In this document: positions 1-6,882 of the stretch, piece after piece
Layout of the letters: each line of letters opens with the position of its first letter
Position numbering within the stretch: position 1 is the stretch's first letter
Assembly (NCBI GenBank): GCA_900555815.1
Contig: USMR01000021.1
Location: 1-9,503, forward strand
Length of the DNA: 9,503 nt
Direction of reading: 5' to 3'
DNA from: an uncultured Collinsella sp.
GTDB lineage: Bacteria; Actinomycetota; Coriobacteriia; Coriobacteriales; Coriobacteriaceae
The notes under the pieces: model-generated
Seen by the model: only the letters and a program-made list of their open reading frames with translations
Database searches by the model: none
What the model was told of the DNA's origin: nothing
Made by a program: the position numbers and the translations under genes

Positions 1-2411
1 AGGCGGCCAAGCTTGCCTTTACGCCGCTCGTCATTAGCGTGATGGAGCGCTCCTTCCGCGTGGCGCGTGAGAACAACCAGACCTATGTGTCGACCGAGCA
101 CTTGCTGATTGGCATCGTCGAAGAGGGTAACGGCATGGCCATGGACATCCTCATGCGCCTGGGTGTGTCGTCCGCCTCCATCAAAAAGGCTATCGAGAAA
201 CTTACCGCCAAGGACCAGGACAAGAAGCGTCCGCTCGCCGGCGCCGGTGCCGGGCGTCCCGGTGCGGGCCTGCCGTTCTTTAGCGGCTCGGACGCGTCGC
301 AGCAAAAGGGGAGCGGCACCGATACGCTTAAGCAGTTCGCCACCAACCTTACGCAGAAGGCGCGCGACGGCGAGCTCGACCCTGTAATTGGTCGCGAAAA
401 GGAAGTCCAGCGTATGATGGAGATCCTTTCGCGTCGCACCAAGAACAATCCGCTTATCTTGGGCGACCCCGGCGTGGGCAAGACGGCCATCGTCGAGGGT
501 CTGGCTCAGCAGATTGCAGCTGGCAACGTGCCCGAGAACCTTATGAACCAGAACATCTGGACGCTCGACCTGCCGGGCCTCGTTGCGGGCGCCAAGTATC
601 GCGGTGAGTTTGAGGAGCGCCTCAAGAACGTGATCCAGGAGGCCACCGAAGCTGACGACGTCATCCTGTTTATTGACGAGATGCACACCATCATCGGTGC
701 CGGCTCTGCCGAGGGCTCCATCGACGCGAGCTCCATGCTCAAGCCCGTGCTCGCGCGCGGTGCCTTCCAGATTATCGGCGCCACCACGGCCGAGGAATTC
801 CGCAAGTACCTCACCAAGGACCCGGCCTTCGAGCGTCGCTTCCAGACCATCGATGTCGAGGAGCCGAGCGTCGAGGACACGGTCAAGATCCTGACCGCGC
901 TCAAGCCGCGCTACGAGGAGCACCACCATGTGCGCTATACGCAGGGTGCTATCGAGGCCGCCGCGAACCTCTCCGACCGCTACATCCAGGATCGCTTCCT
1001 GCCCGATAAGGCCATCGACCTCATTGACGAGGCCGGCGCCCGCGCCCGCATCGCCGCCAACCGCGCGCCCGAGCCGGTGCGCGAGGCCGAGCATCGCGTG
1101 GAGGAGCTTAAGGCCGCCGCGCAGGAGGCCACCGAGAGCGACGACATGAACAAGGCCGCCGAGATCACCGAGCAGCAAAAGGCTGCCGAGATTGAGCTCG
1201 CCGAGGCCAAGGCTGCCTGGACGGCCGAGCTCGACGCCAGCCCGCTCACCATCGATGTCTCCCAGATTGCCGACATCGTGTCCGTGACCTCGGGCGTGCC
1301 GGTTTCCTCGCTCACCGAGAGCGAGAGCCGGCGCCTGCTGCAGACCGAAAGCGTGCTCAAGACGCGCATCATCGGCCAGGATGAGGCAGTCGCGGCCGTC
1401 GCCAAGGCTGTGCGCCGCAGCCGCTCGCCGCTCAAGGACCCGCGTCGTCCCGGTGGCAGCTTTATCTTCCTTGGTCCCACCGGCACAGGCAAGACCGAGC
1501 TCGCCAAGACGCTCGCCGAGTATCTCTTTGGCAGCAAGGACGCGCTCATCAGCTTCGATATGTCGGAGTTTGGCAGTGAGTTCGAGGTCTCCAAGCTCAT
1601 CGGTAGCCCCCCGGGCTATGTGGGCCACGACGAGGGCGGCCAGCTCACCAAGGCTGTTCGCCGTCACCCGTACTCGGTCGTGCTGTTCGACGAGATCGAG
1701 AAGGCGCACCCCGACATCTTCAATATCCTGCTGCAGGTGTTGGAGGAGGGCCGTCTGACCGATAGCCAGGGCAAGACGGTCGACTTCCGCAATACGGTGA
1801 TCATCATGACGTCAAACGTGGGCGCCCGCGAGATCGCGCAGGATGCGAGCGTTGGCTTTGGCACCACCGGCGAGCAGGGCCTCACCTCGAGTGAGATCCG
1901 CGGCCGCGCGATGGGCGAGCTCAAGCGCCTGTTCCGCCCCGAGCTGCTCAACCGTATCGACGACATCGTGGTGTTCCAGAAGCTCTCGGGCGAGAACCTG
2001 ACCAAGATTGCGCACCTGCTGGTGGACGATCTGCGCCAGCGCCTGATCGCAAACGGCATGAACATCAAGCTTACCGATGCGGCCTACGACAAGATTGTGG
2101 CGGAGGGTACCGACCTCACCAACGGCGCGCGTCCGCTGCGTCGTGCCATCCAAAAGCTCATCGAGGATCCGCTGTCCGAGGAACTGCTGGCTGGCGAGTG
2201 GGGCGAGGGCGATACCGTCCTGTGCGACGTGGCCGATGGCAAGTTTGTCTTTAGCCGCGGCACGGGCGAGATCCCGGCACCGCGTCCGGCGGGCACGCTT
2301 GGTGGCGATACCGCCCCGGCGGTACCGCACACCGGCAACGCCGCGCCCGTGAGCGGCGGCGTGACCTCGGGCCCCGGCGGCATGATGCAAGCCGGTTCCG
2401 ACGCGCTGTAG
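1..2411 (+). CDS. clpC: ClpC-type AAA+ ATPase, ATP-binding subunit of Clp protease (5' partial)
   Basis: Hexameric unfoldase that feeds substrates to ClpP in the cytoplasm. The open frame starts at base 3 with no stop, and the first residues ([13 protein letters not shown]...[10 protein letters not shown]) match the second repeat of the Clp N domain, so the true start is upstream; the GTG at 39 is not it. Numbering from that GTG: linker about 65-100; AAA1 with Walker A GDPGVGKT 142-149, pore loop KYRG 186-189, Walker B ILFIDE 209-214 and Arg fingers 266-267; a short M domain about 345-400, ClpC-like and too short for ClpB; AAA2 with Walker A GPTGTGKT 479-486, pore loop GYVG 526-529, Walker B VVLFDE 547-552, a VGF ClpP-docking tripeptide 605-607 and Arg finger 639. 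A Gly/Pro/Ala-rich, probably disordered tail (741-790) ends it. Roughly 80 N-terminal residues are missing. Family certain; ClpC rather than another ClpP partner is an inference from the M domain and VGF loop. Confidence 0.93.
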   Translation, partial: AAKLAFTPLVISVMERSFRVARENNQTYVSTEHLLIGIVEEGNGMAMDILMRLGVSSASIKKAIEKLTAKDQDKKRPLAGAGAGRPGAGLPFFSGSDASQQKGSGTDTLKQFATNLTQKARDGELDPVIGREKEVQRMMEILSRRTKNNPLILGDPGVGKTAIVEGLAQQIAAGNVPENLMNQNIWTLDLPGLVAGAKYRGEFEERLKNVIQEATEADDVILFIDEMHTIIGAGSAEGSIDASSMLKPVLARGAFQIIGATTAEEFRKYLTKDPAFERRFQTIDVEEPSVEDTVKILTALKPRYEEHHHVRYTQGAIEAAANLSDRYIQDRFLPDKAIDLIDEAGARARIAANRAPEPVREAEHRVEELKAAAQEATESDDMNKAAEITEQQKAAEIELAEAKAAWTAELDASPLTIDVSQIADIVSVTSGVPVSSLTESESRRLLQTESVLKTRIIGQDEAVAAVAKAVRRSRSPLKDPRRPGGSFIFLGPTGTGKTELAKTLAEYLFGSKDALISFDMSEFGSEFEVSKLIGSPPGYVGHDEGGQLTKAVRRHPYSVVLFDEIEKAHPDIFNILLQVLEEGRLTDSQGKTVDFRNTVIIMTSNVGAREIAQDASVGFGTTGEQGLTSSEIRGRAMGELKRLFRPELLNRIDDIVVFQKLSGENLTKIAHLLVDDLRQRLIANGMNIKLTDAAYDKIVAEGTDLTNGARPLRRAIQKLIEDPLSEELLAGEWGEGDTVLCDVADGKFVFSRGTGEIPAPRPAGTLGGDTAPAVPHTGNAAPVSGGVTSGPGGMMQAGSDAL

Positions 2412-2436
2412 GGCGTGGCGACAATTTGATACGCGC

Positions 2437-2471
2437 AATCGAGGCGCTCCGGAAAGGGCGCCTCGATTTGT
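2437..2471 (+). terminator. Intrinsic terminator after clpC
   Basis: An 11-bp perfect inverted repeat (2437-2447 with 2458-2468, AATCGAGGCGC and its complement) can extend by two pairs and encloses a short loop around 2450-2455. The T tract after it is short (TTTGT), so termination may be incomplete. It begins 25 bases after the clpC stop, which supports clpC as the last gene of its transcript. Confidence 0.72.
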
Positions 2472-2614
2472 AGAGCTGCGGAAGTTGTGACCGTTACGCT
2501 ATACGGTCCACCGTTAGCCGATGATGCGAGGGCGCTCGGCGTTTTCGACTGGTTTATGCACGCAAAGTCTGGGAATATACAAGTTGCATGTCTTACTGTC
2601 TAACCAGTTGCGCC

Positions 2615-2621
2615 AAGGAGG
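2615..2621 (+). promoter_or_regulatory. Shine-Dalgarno sequence fixing the pepD start
   Basis: AAGGAGG lies 4 bases before the ATG at 2626. The frame is open upstream to 2521, but no comparable ribosome site precedes those earlier codons, and the translated upstream residues do not look like a peptidase N-terminus. Confidence 0.85.
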
Positions 2622-2625
2622 CACC

Positions 2626-4083
2626 ATGGACTACAAGATTACCGGCTACGAGCCCGCCCAGCTGTTCCATTTCTTTGAGGAGGTCAGCGCGATCCCCCGT
2701 GGGTCTGGCAACGAGAAGGGCATCAGCGATTTCCTGGTTGCGTTTGCCAAGGAGCGCGGTCTCGATGTGTACCAGGACGAGGTCTACAACGTCATCATTC
2801 GCAAGCCCGCATCTGCCGGTGCCGAGAATGCCCCGACCGTGATGCTGCAGGGCCACATCGATATGGTGTGCGACAAGTTGGGCTCCGTTGAGCACGACTT
2901 TACGACCGATGGTATCGACCTGGTCGTCAAGGACGGCGTCCTCACCGCTAACGGCACCACTCTGGGCGCCGACAACGGTATTGCCGTCGCGCTTATGCTT
3001 ACCGTGCTCAACGACGATTCGATTACCCATCCGGCCCTCGAGTGCGTGTTCACCACCGACGAGGAGACTGGCCTGGTTGGCGCCGAGACGCTCGACAAGT
3101 CCCAGATTAGCGCCCGCACCATGATCAACCTCGATTCCGAGGAGGAGGGCGTGGCCACCGTCAGCTGCGCCGGCGGTGTCGTCGTTACCTACACCTGCCC
3201 GATCGTGCGCGAGCACAAGACCGGCAGCACCCTTACGCTCGAGATCTCCGGCCTGCTGGGTGGTCACTCCGGCGCCGACATCCACCTGGAGCGCGGCAAC
3301 GGCAACCTCATCATGGCCCGCATCATCGACCGCCTGATGGTCGCCGGCGAGCCCGCCATCGTCAGCTTTAACGGCGGCACTAAGGACAACGCCATCAACC
3401 GTGAGTGCAAGGCCGAGCTGGTCTACACTGATCACGCTGCCGCCGAGGCCGCGGCCCAGATCGCAAAGGGCATCATTGCCGACGTCACTGCCGAGCTCGA
3501 GGTCTTTGACCCCGGCTTTACCTGCACCGTCGAGATTGCCGACGACGCCGAGGTTGAGGCCATGGACCAGAAGTCCGCGCTTGCCCTCATCCGCGCCCTG
3601 CGCCTTGCCCCTAACGGCGTGATTCGCCGCAACGTCGCCACCGACGGCTCCGTCGAGGTTTCCTCCAACATCGGCGTGGTCGCCACCTCCGATGACGAGG
3701 TCAAGATTATGCTGTCCCCGCGCTCTTCGATCACCTCGCTGCAGAACGAGTTCAAGGACCGTCTGCAGACGCTGGCCGATGTCCTGGGCTTCGACGCCAA
3801 GTTTGAGTTTGAGTATCCCGGCTGGAGCTATGCCGAGCATTCGCCGGTCCGCGAAGTCTTTGTCGAGAGCTATCGAGAGCTCTTTGGCTCCGAGCTGCGC
3901 ATCGAGTCCATTCACGCCGGCCTTGAGTGCGGCCTGTTTGCCGAGGCCCTGCACGGCCTGGACGCCATCGCCGTGGGCCCGACGCTCTCCGATGTCCACA
4001 CTCCGGACGAGAGCATGGAGCTTGCTTCTGCCGAGCGCTTCTACGAGCTGCTCATCGACGTCCTCAAGCGCCTCGCTGCGTAA
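2626..4083 (+). CDS. pepD: Xaa-His dipeptidase (aminoacyl-histidine dipeptidase, carnosinase), M20C family
   Basis: Cytoplasmic di-zinc dipeptidase that splits Xaa-His dipeptides such as carnosine, releasing histidine and the other amino acid. The product is 485 residues, the usual PepD length. All metal and catalytic residues known from the Vibrio PepD structure are present at a constant offset of -3: H77 and D79 in QGHIDMV, D116 in GADNG, E146-E147 in TTDEETG, D170 in INLDSEE, and H458 in DVHTPDES. GGHSGADIH (212-220) marks the lid or dimerisation domain, so the enzyme should be active. No signal peptide is seen. It stands alone between two terminators, so it needs its own promoter in 2472-2625. 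The only candidate I see is TATACA at 2576-2581 with a poor -35 (TTTATG), which is weak. The same stretch carries ACCGTTA twice (near 2490 and 2510), meaning unknown. A long open frame on the opposite strand is a codon-bias shadow. Confidence 0.95.
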   Translation: MDYKITGYEPAQLFHFFEEVSAIPRGSGNEKGISDFLVAFAKERGLDVYQDEVYNVIIRKPASAGAENAPTVMLQGHIDMVCDKLGSVEHDFTTDGIDLVVKDGVLTANGTTLGADNGIAVALMLTVLNDDSITHPALECVFTTDEETGLVGAETLDKSQISARTMINLDSEEEGVATVSCAGGVVVTYTCPIVREHKTGSTLTLEISGLLGGHSGADIHLERGNGNLIMARIIDRLMVAGEPAIVSFNGGTKDNAINRECKAELVYTDHAAAEAAAQIAKGIIADVTAELEVFDPGFTCTVEIADDAEVEAMDQKSALALIRALRLAPNGVIRRNVATDGSVEVSSNIGVVATSDDEVKIMLSPRSSITSLQNEFKDRLQTLADVLGFDAKFEFEYPGWSYAEHSPVREVFVESYRELFGSELRIESIHAGLECGLFAEALHGLDAIAVGPTLSDVHTPDESMELASAERFYELLIDVLKRLAA

Positions 4084-4089
4084 AGGTTG

Positions 4090-4120
4090 CGCTAGCAGCA
4101 GTTCGAGCCACGTGCTAGCG
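4090..4120. repeat. Inverted repeat in the pepD 3' untranslated region
   Basis: CGCTAGCA at 4090-4097 is mirrored by TGCTAGCG at 4113-4120, giving an 8-bp stem with a 15-base loop. No T tract follows, so it is not a terminator by itself. It may protect the 3' end of the pepD mRNA or only stack with the terminator that starts 19 bases later. Function not known. Confidence 0.5.
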
Positions 4121-4138
4121 GATTGCAAATGACATTAC

Positions 4139-4187
4139 GAGAGGGGACATCCGAGCTTTTGCGACGGGTGTCCCCTCTCTTTTGTTT
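4139..4187 (+). terminator. Strong intrinsic terminator after pepD
   Basis: GAGAGGGGACA (4139-4149) pairs perfectly with 4169-4179. The stem extends through a wobble and three further pairs to about 15 bp with an 11-base loop, then TTTTGTTT follows. It sits between the convergent pepD and hipA-like genes. On the minus strand the flank is not T-rich, so it probably works mainly for pepD. Confidence 0.9.
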
Positions 4188-4210
4188 GATAATTGCGAAA
4201 TTAAGGCCAC

Positions 4211-5515
4211 CTAGTCCATTTCTGCCTTGATGAGGTCGAGGGTGCGCTGGCAGTTTTCGCGGACGGGGCCGAGCATATGCTCGCGCAGGTTCGCCATGCC
4301 GGGCAGATCGGCGTATTCGTCCATGACCTCTTCCATGCAAATGGGCACTTCGTAGGCGAGGTCCATCATGGTCGCAAAGCAAAACTTCTCGGATAGCCCG
4401 GCATCGGTAAGCGCCGCCTCCAGCACGGGGTCGCCCATACCGTGGTATCGGCGGATAGCGCCTGGACCGATGCGCCCCACACGATTTTCGCCGCCAACGC
4501 TCATGGCAAGGCGCGCCCGGCGGCGCATGCGCTCATACGCCAAACCCGACGCGACATCGTACATTCGAGCCATCATGGCTGCGCCGTCGTTTCCAAGGAG
4601 CAGGGAATAGTTTTTCGCGTGCGCATCCGGTGCGCCGATAATGGCGTTGAAGAACAGTATCTGCGTAAACAGATACAGGTTAAGTTGATGGTGGCTCGTA
4701 TTTACGAGGAGCTCTTGAATGTCGCGGGTGGTCGGGCCGCCGTCTGCTGTGTACTTTTGGGCGGGCATCACCCCAAGTGCCTGACAGAGGTCTTCTTGAT
4801 GTAGGCGCCTGATCATTCCGTCTTCGACTTTCACGCGGTCATAGCGCTCAACAATGAGGGCAGGTTCGTCCTCAAACATACGATATTCGACGTTTGCCGT
4901 TGCGATACCGGCGCGCTGGGCGCTTTTCATGCAGACAAACTCATTGAGAGCCTCGAGTTTAAATCCGATAACGCCATTTTTGAAAATATGCGTTGTGGGC
5001 GAGGAGCCCATGCATTCGCTCCAGCGGCCGTTTATGAACGCGAGCGCGAACTTGCCCTGGTTGCCTCCACGCGACCAACTTTCATCTAGACCCATCCACG
5101 ATGCATCGCGGTCATCTCTGATCGACTTGAGACGGAGAGCAATTTCGTGGTCGTCTATAGGGCGGTAGTCGCCAGCGCGATGCAGGACGGCGTCGGCATC
5201 TTCTTCGGCACAAAACTGCACTCCGCCCGGACAGTCGAGTCCGATATGGCTGAGCAACGCAACGGGATTGTTGGGCCTAACGTTGAATTCGGCGGCAATC
5301 GCTTTTCGTTGGTCCTCGCTGTCGGGTAGAAGGCCAAACAAGTACGGATTCATGACCTGTTGGCCGTATGTGCGATTTGATACGGGTATGTTGGTCGATA
5401 GGGTTGGCCCGTCATAGTCATGATCGTAGGTAAAGCTGATAAGACCGTTCTCATCTTGCGTGAGCGTTCCCGCAGGTACGCCGCAAATAATGGTCCGAAG
5501 TGATGTTCTGGCCAT
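4211..5515 (-). CDS. hipA: HipA-family Ser/Thr kinase, toxin of a HipBA-type toxin-antitoxin pair
   Basis: HipA kinases phosphorylate translation factors (E. coli HipA acts on GltX) and slow growth; the HipB partner neutralises them. The product has 434 residues, close to E. coli HipA (440). An N-subdomain ends near GGVQF (97-101). The Gly-rich loop SRGGNQGK (148-155) keeps a serine at the place of the E. coli autophosphorylated Ser150. PTTHIFK (173-179) gives the ATP-binding lysine K179, and VERYDR (222-227) and RLHQEDLCQALG (237-248) are typical HipA signatures. The catalytic loop is DAHAKN (298-303), and the metal-binding Asp is D320 in YDVASG. All kinase residues look intact, so this is not a broken toxin. 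The ATG lies 3 bases after the upstream hipB-like stop, implying coupled translation; only a weak GAAGGG ribosome site precedes it. The true substrate is unknown. The name marks the family, not proven orthology. Confidence 0.9.
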   Translation of the reverse strand: MARTSLRTIICGVPAGTLTQDENGLISFTYDHDYDGPTLSTNIPVSNRTYGQQVMNPYLFGLLPDSEDQRKAIAAEFNVRPNNPVALLSHIGLDCPGGVQFCAEEDADAVLHRAGDYRPIDDHEIALRLKSIRDDRDASWMGLDESWSRGGNQGKFALAFINGRWSECMGSSPTTHIFKNGVIGFKLEALNEFVCMKSAQRAGIATANVEYRMFEDEPALIVERYDRVKVEDGMIRRLHQEDLCQALGVMPAQKYTADGGPTTRDIQELLVNTSHHQLNLYLFTQILFFNAIIGAPDAHAKNYSLLLGNDGAAMMARMYDVASGLAYERMRRRARLAMSVGGENRVGRIGPGAIRRYHGMGDPVLEAALTDAGLSEKFCFATMMDLAYEVPICMEEVMDEYADLPGMANLREHMLGPVRENCQRTLDLIKAEMD

Positions 5516-5518
5516 TGG

Positions 5519-5989
5519 CTATTTCCCTTCGGGCTTGGTTTGGTTAGATGCGTTTGCGGCAATCGAGACTCCGAGATTGGACATGGCGAAATCGGCGAAG
5601 GCCCTGTCGTAGAGCTCGGACGTAAAGGGGGCATCTGCGAGAGCCGGAACGGCTGCGCTGCGACGGTTGCGATGGTGAAAACGTTGAGCGTGATGGCGCC
5701 TGGGGGTACTACGAGGTTGCAAATCAGCATGCGGGGCGTCGACTGGTTGCTCGTTTTTCGATTCGTCGATATCCCCTTGAGCGGCGAGCGCCAGTCCAAG
5801 AGCACCGAAAACTGCCAGCAGCTTGTCGAGCCGAATGCCCGTGGCATCTCCCAGCTCGAGCGATGCGAGCAGGCGCTCCGAAACACCGGCTTTTTTAGCG
5901 AGGACGGCACGGGTGATCCCTTGCGCCTCGCGTGCCTGACGCACGTAGATGCCAGCTTGGCGCGGTGTGGTGATGGGAAGGATATCCAC
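5519..5989 (-). CDS. hipB: HipB-like XRE-family HTH antitoxin and autorepressor
   Basis: DNA-binding partner of the HipA-like kinase, expected to neutralise it and repress the operon. The product has 156 residues. An XRE-type helix-turn-helix spans about 11-70 (IYVRQAREAQGITRAVLAKK, then AGVSERLLASLELGDATG), ending in the HipB-typical LDKLLAVFGALGLAL. Residues 75-115 are polar and His/Arg-rich with low complexity. A second ordered-looking stretch (117-145, PFTSELYDRAFADFAMSNLG) follows. E. coli HipB is only 88 residues, so the tail is unusual. It may contact HipA; a compensated frameshift in the low-complexity part cannot be excluded. The start is GTG with AGGAGA five bases before it. Codon use looks more A/T-tolerant than the flanking housekeeping genes, consistent with acquisition, but this is by eye. 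The HTH assignment is firm, the antitoxin role follows from the neighbour. Confidence 0.85.
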   Translation of the reverse strand: MDILPITTPRQAGIYVRQAREAQGITRAVLAKKAGVSERLLASLELGDATGIRLDKLLAVFGALGLALAAQGDIDESKNEQPVDAPHADLQPRSTPRRHHAQRFHHRNRRSAAVPALADAPFTSELYDRAFADFAMSNLGVSIAANASNQTKPEGK

Positions 5990-5994
5990 GGCGA

Positions 5995-6000
5995 TCTCCT
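5995..6000 (-). promoter_or_regulatory. Shine-Dalgarno sequence deciding the hipB GTG start
   Basis: On the minus strand AGGAGA is followed by TCGCC and then GTG (5989-5987). The site is strong and well spaced, which supports the non-ATG start of the HTH gene. Confidence 0.75.
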
Positions 6001-6003
6001 AAC

Positions 6004-6073
6004 GTGTAGACTTTTGCATATCAGTATGACATGCAAAAGTCTGCATGAAAAGGCCTCATGCAAAACTCTGCAT
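6004..6073 (-). promoter_or_regulatory. Operator array of hipBA: three 16-bp palindromes at 27-bp spacing
   Basis: The pattern ATGCA-N6-TGCAT occurs at 6031-6046 (spacer AAAGTC) and 6058-6073 (spacer AAACTC). A degenerate copy, GTGTA-GACTTT-TGCAT, is at 6004-6019. The starts are exactly 27 bp apart. Site 1 is close to the reverse complement of site 2, so 6008-6019 and 6031-6042 also form a perfect 12-bp inverted repeat. The array sits just upstream of the HTH gene, as antitoxin operators do. Binding by the HipB-like protein is inferred. Confidence 0.72.
6023..6051 (-). promoter_or_regulatory. Candidate hipBA promoter inside the operator array
   Basis: Read on the minus strand, TTTTCA (6051-6046) and CATACT (6028-6023) each match the sigma-70 consensus at 4 of 6 positions and are 17 bases apart. 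Palindrome 2 fills the spacer almost exactly, palindrome 1 covers the likely transcription start, and palindrome 3 is just upstream. This fits autorepression, but the hexamers are only moderate. Confidence 0.42.
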
Positions 6074-6080
6074 GAGGCCT
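6048..6080 (-). terminator. Likely intrinsic terminator of mntP
   Basis: AGGCCTCATGCA (6051-6062) pairs perfectly with 6069-6080 around the 6-base loop AAACTC. On the minus strand the stem runs into TTTT and then C, a short T tract. It lies 30 bases beyond the mntP stop. It overlaps palindrome 3 and the candidate -35 box of hipB, so one stretch may serve both termination and repressor binding. Read-through seems possible. Confidence 0.6.
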
Positions 6081-6109
6081 CATACGGACGTTTAGTTTTG
6101 AAGGGTGTT

Positions 6110-6694
6110 TTACAGCACCAAAATCCCCAGGTGCTCCAGCAAAATCTTGAGGCCGATGAGGATGAGCACGACGCCGCCCACGATGGTGGCGGGTTTTTCG
6201 TAGCGCTCGCCAAAGGTGTGGCCGATCGCTACGCCGGCGACGGAGAAGATAAACGTTGTGACTCCGATAAGCGATACAGCGGGAACGATGTCAACCGAGA
6301 GCGCAGCAAATGAGATGCCCACGGCCAGGGCGTCGATTGAGGTGGCGATAGCCAGAATCAGGTACTCACCCAGGTCAATCTTTTCGGCATCCTTGCCGTC
6401 GCTCTCGTCCTCATCCTCGTCTTCGGTAAAGGCCTCCCACAGCATTTTGCCGCCGATAAAGGCCAAAAGGATAAAGGCGATCCAATGGTCGATGGGTCCG
6501 ATGATGCTCATGAATTGACTGCCGAGCGCCCATCCGATTACGGGCATGCCGGCCTGGAAGCCGCCAAAGAACAGGCCGAGCACTACGGCGACCTTAAGGT
6601 TGATCTTCTTCATGCCAAGGCCCTTGCAGATGGATACGGCAAAGGCGTCCATCGAAAGGCCGATAGCGAGCAATACGAGCTCTGCGAGTCCCAT
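6110..6694 (-). CDS. mntP: MntP-family manganese efflux pump
   Basis: Inner-membrane exporter that lowers cytoplasmic Mn2+. The product is 194 residues, near the 188 of E. coli MntP, with about six membrane segments (roughly 4-24, 33-56, 64-87, 107-129, 132-158, 166-190). The two halves carry the family's paired acidic motifs SMDAFAVSICKG (D16) and SIDALAVGISFA (D121), which are needed for transport in E. coli. A strongly acidic cytoplasmic loop (91-99, almost all Asp/Glu) links segments 3 and 4. I chose the ATG at 6694 because GGGAG sits 7 bases before it and MGLAELVLLAIGLSMDAF is the normal family N-terminus. The open frame continuing upstream runs through the riboswitch and is not coding. 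Expression should rise with Mn2+ through that riboswitch. hipB and hipA follow on the same strand. Confidence 0.95.
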   Translation of the reverse strand: MGLAELVLLAIGLSMDAFAVSICKGLGMKKINLKVAVVLGLFFGGFQAGMPVIGWALGSQFMSIIGPIDHWIAFILLAFIGGKMLWEAFTEDEDEDESDGKDAEKIDLGEYLILAIATSIDALAVGISFAALSVDIVPAVSLIGVTTFIFSVAGVAIGHTFGERYEKPATIVGGVVLILIGLKILLEHLGILVL

Positions 6695-6747
6695 AGTCTG
6701 GCTCCCTTTCTGCGGGCGGGCCCGCGTGTACCTCTTGGGGGAGTAAC

Positions 6748-6791
6748 AAAAAAGACCCGTGGCGTACGCGTTGTGCGCACAGCCACGAGTC
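6748..6791 (-). terminator. Expression-platform terminator of the mntP riboswitch
   Basis: On the minus strand GACTCGTGGC (6791-6782) pairs with GCCACGGGTC (6763-6754), with one wobble. An inner helix GTGCGC with GCGTAC extends it around a short ACAAC loop, and an unbroken run of six T follows (6753-6748). Its 5' arm contains CTCGT, the same bases that close helix P1 of the aptamer, so the two structures exclude each other. Confidence 0.88.
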
Positions 6792-6882
6792 TCGTTCATT
6801 AAGGCAAGCCAGACCGCATCGGCCAGTATGTTGACTTGCCGCGCCACCGGAGGCGAACCCGGTCACGCGACTACTCCCTCAT
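6785..6882 (-). promoter_or_regulatory. yybP-ykoY manganese riboswitch aptamer
   Basis: Read on the minus strand, the leader of mntP carries the conserved landmarks of this class: GGGAGUAG near the 5' end (6878-6871), CAUACUGGCC in the middle (6830-6821), and GCCUUAAUGAACGAGA near the 3' end (6805-6790). Helices seen: P1 AUGAG with CUCGU (6882-6878 and 6789-6785); an arm closed by ACCGG with CCGGU (6863-6859 and 6850-6846); and an arm GGCAAG with CUUGCC (6840-6835 and 6808-6803) capped by GGCC with GGUC. Known members sense Mn2+ and usually switch expression on. Here Mn2+ would stabilise P1, remove bases from the terminator stem and allow transcription of mntP. The class is established; the switching direction is inferred from the overlap. 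Confidence 0.9.

Noticed and set aside
39..41. GTG at 39 as the real start of clpC
   Set aside because: The frame is open to the window edge and codons 3-38 encode conserved Clp N-domain residues, so the gene begins upstream.
2593..4128. Long open frame on the minus strand opposite pepD (over 500 codons)
   Set aside because: It mirrors pepD in the complementary frame, a usual by-product of GC-rich codon bias. The product is low in complexity, lacks recognisable motifs, and pepD on the other strand has every catalytic residue.
6008..6042. 12-bp inverted repeat as an intrinsic terminator
   Set aside because: The arms are AT-rich, the loop is 11 bases, and neither side has a T tract. It is better explained by two oppositely oriented operator sites.
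6004..6083. CRISPR array or transposon end suggested by the repeats before hipB
   Set aside because: Only three 16-bp palindromic units with 11-base gaps, no cas genes and no target-site duplication or transposase nearby.
5350..6213. Minus-strand open frame of about 287 codons in another frame over hipB and the start of hipA
   Set aside because: No known motif, and it spans the non-coding operator and terminator. I considered it as evidence for a frameshift in the HipB tail but found no convincing continuation.
5540..6313. Plus-strand open frame of about 257 codons across hipB and the mntP end
   Set aside because: It runs antisense through the HTH gene, the operator array, the terminator and mntP. 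Its repeated Leu-His-Glu patterns only translate the operator repeats.
6695..6847. N-terminal extension of mntP by 51 codons
   Set aside because: The extension translates the riboswitch and its terminator; the ATG at 6694 has a ribosome site and the family's normal N-terminus.
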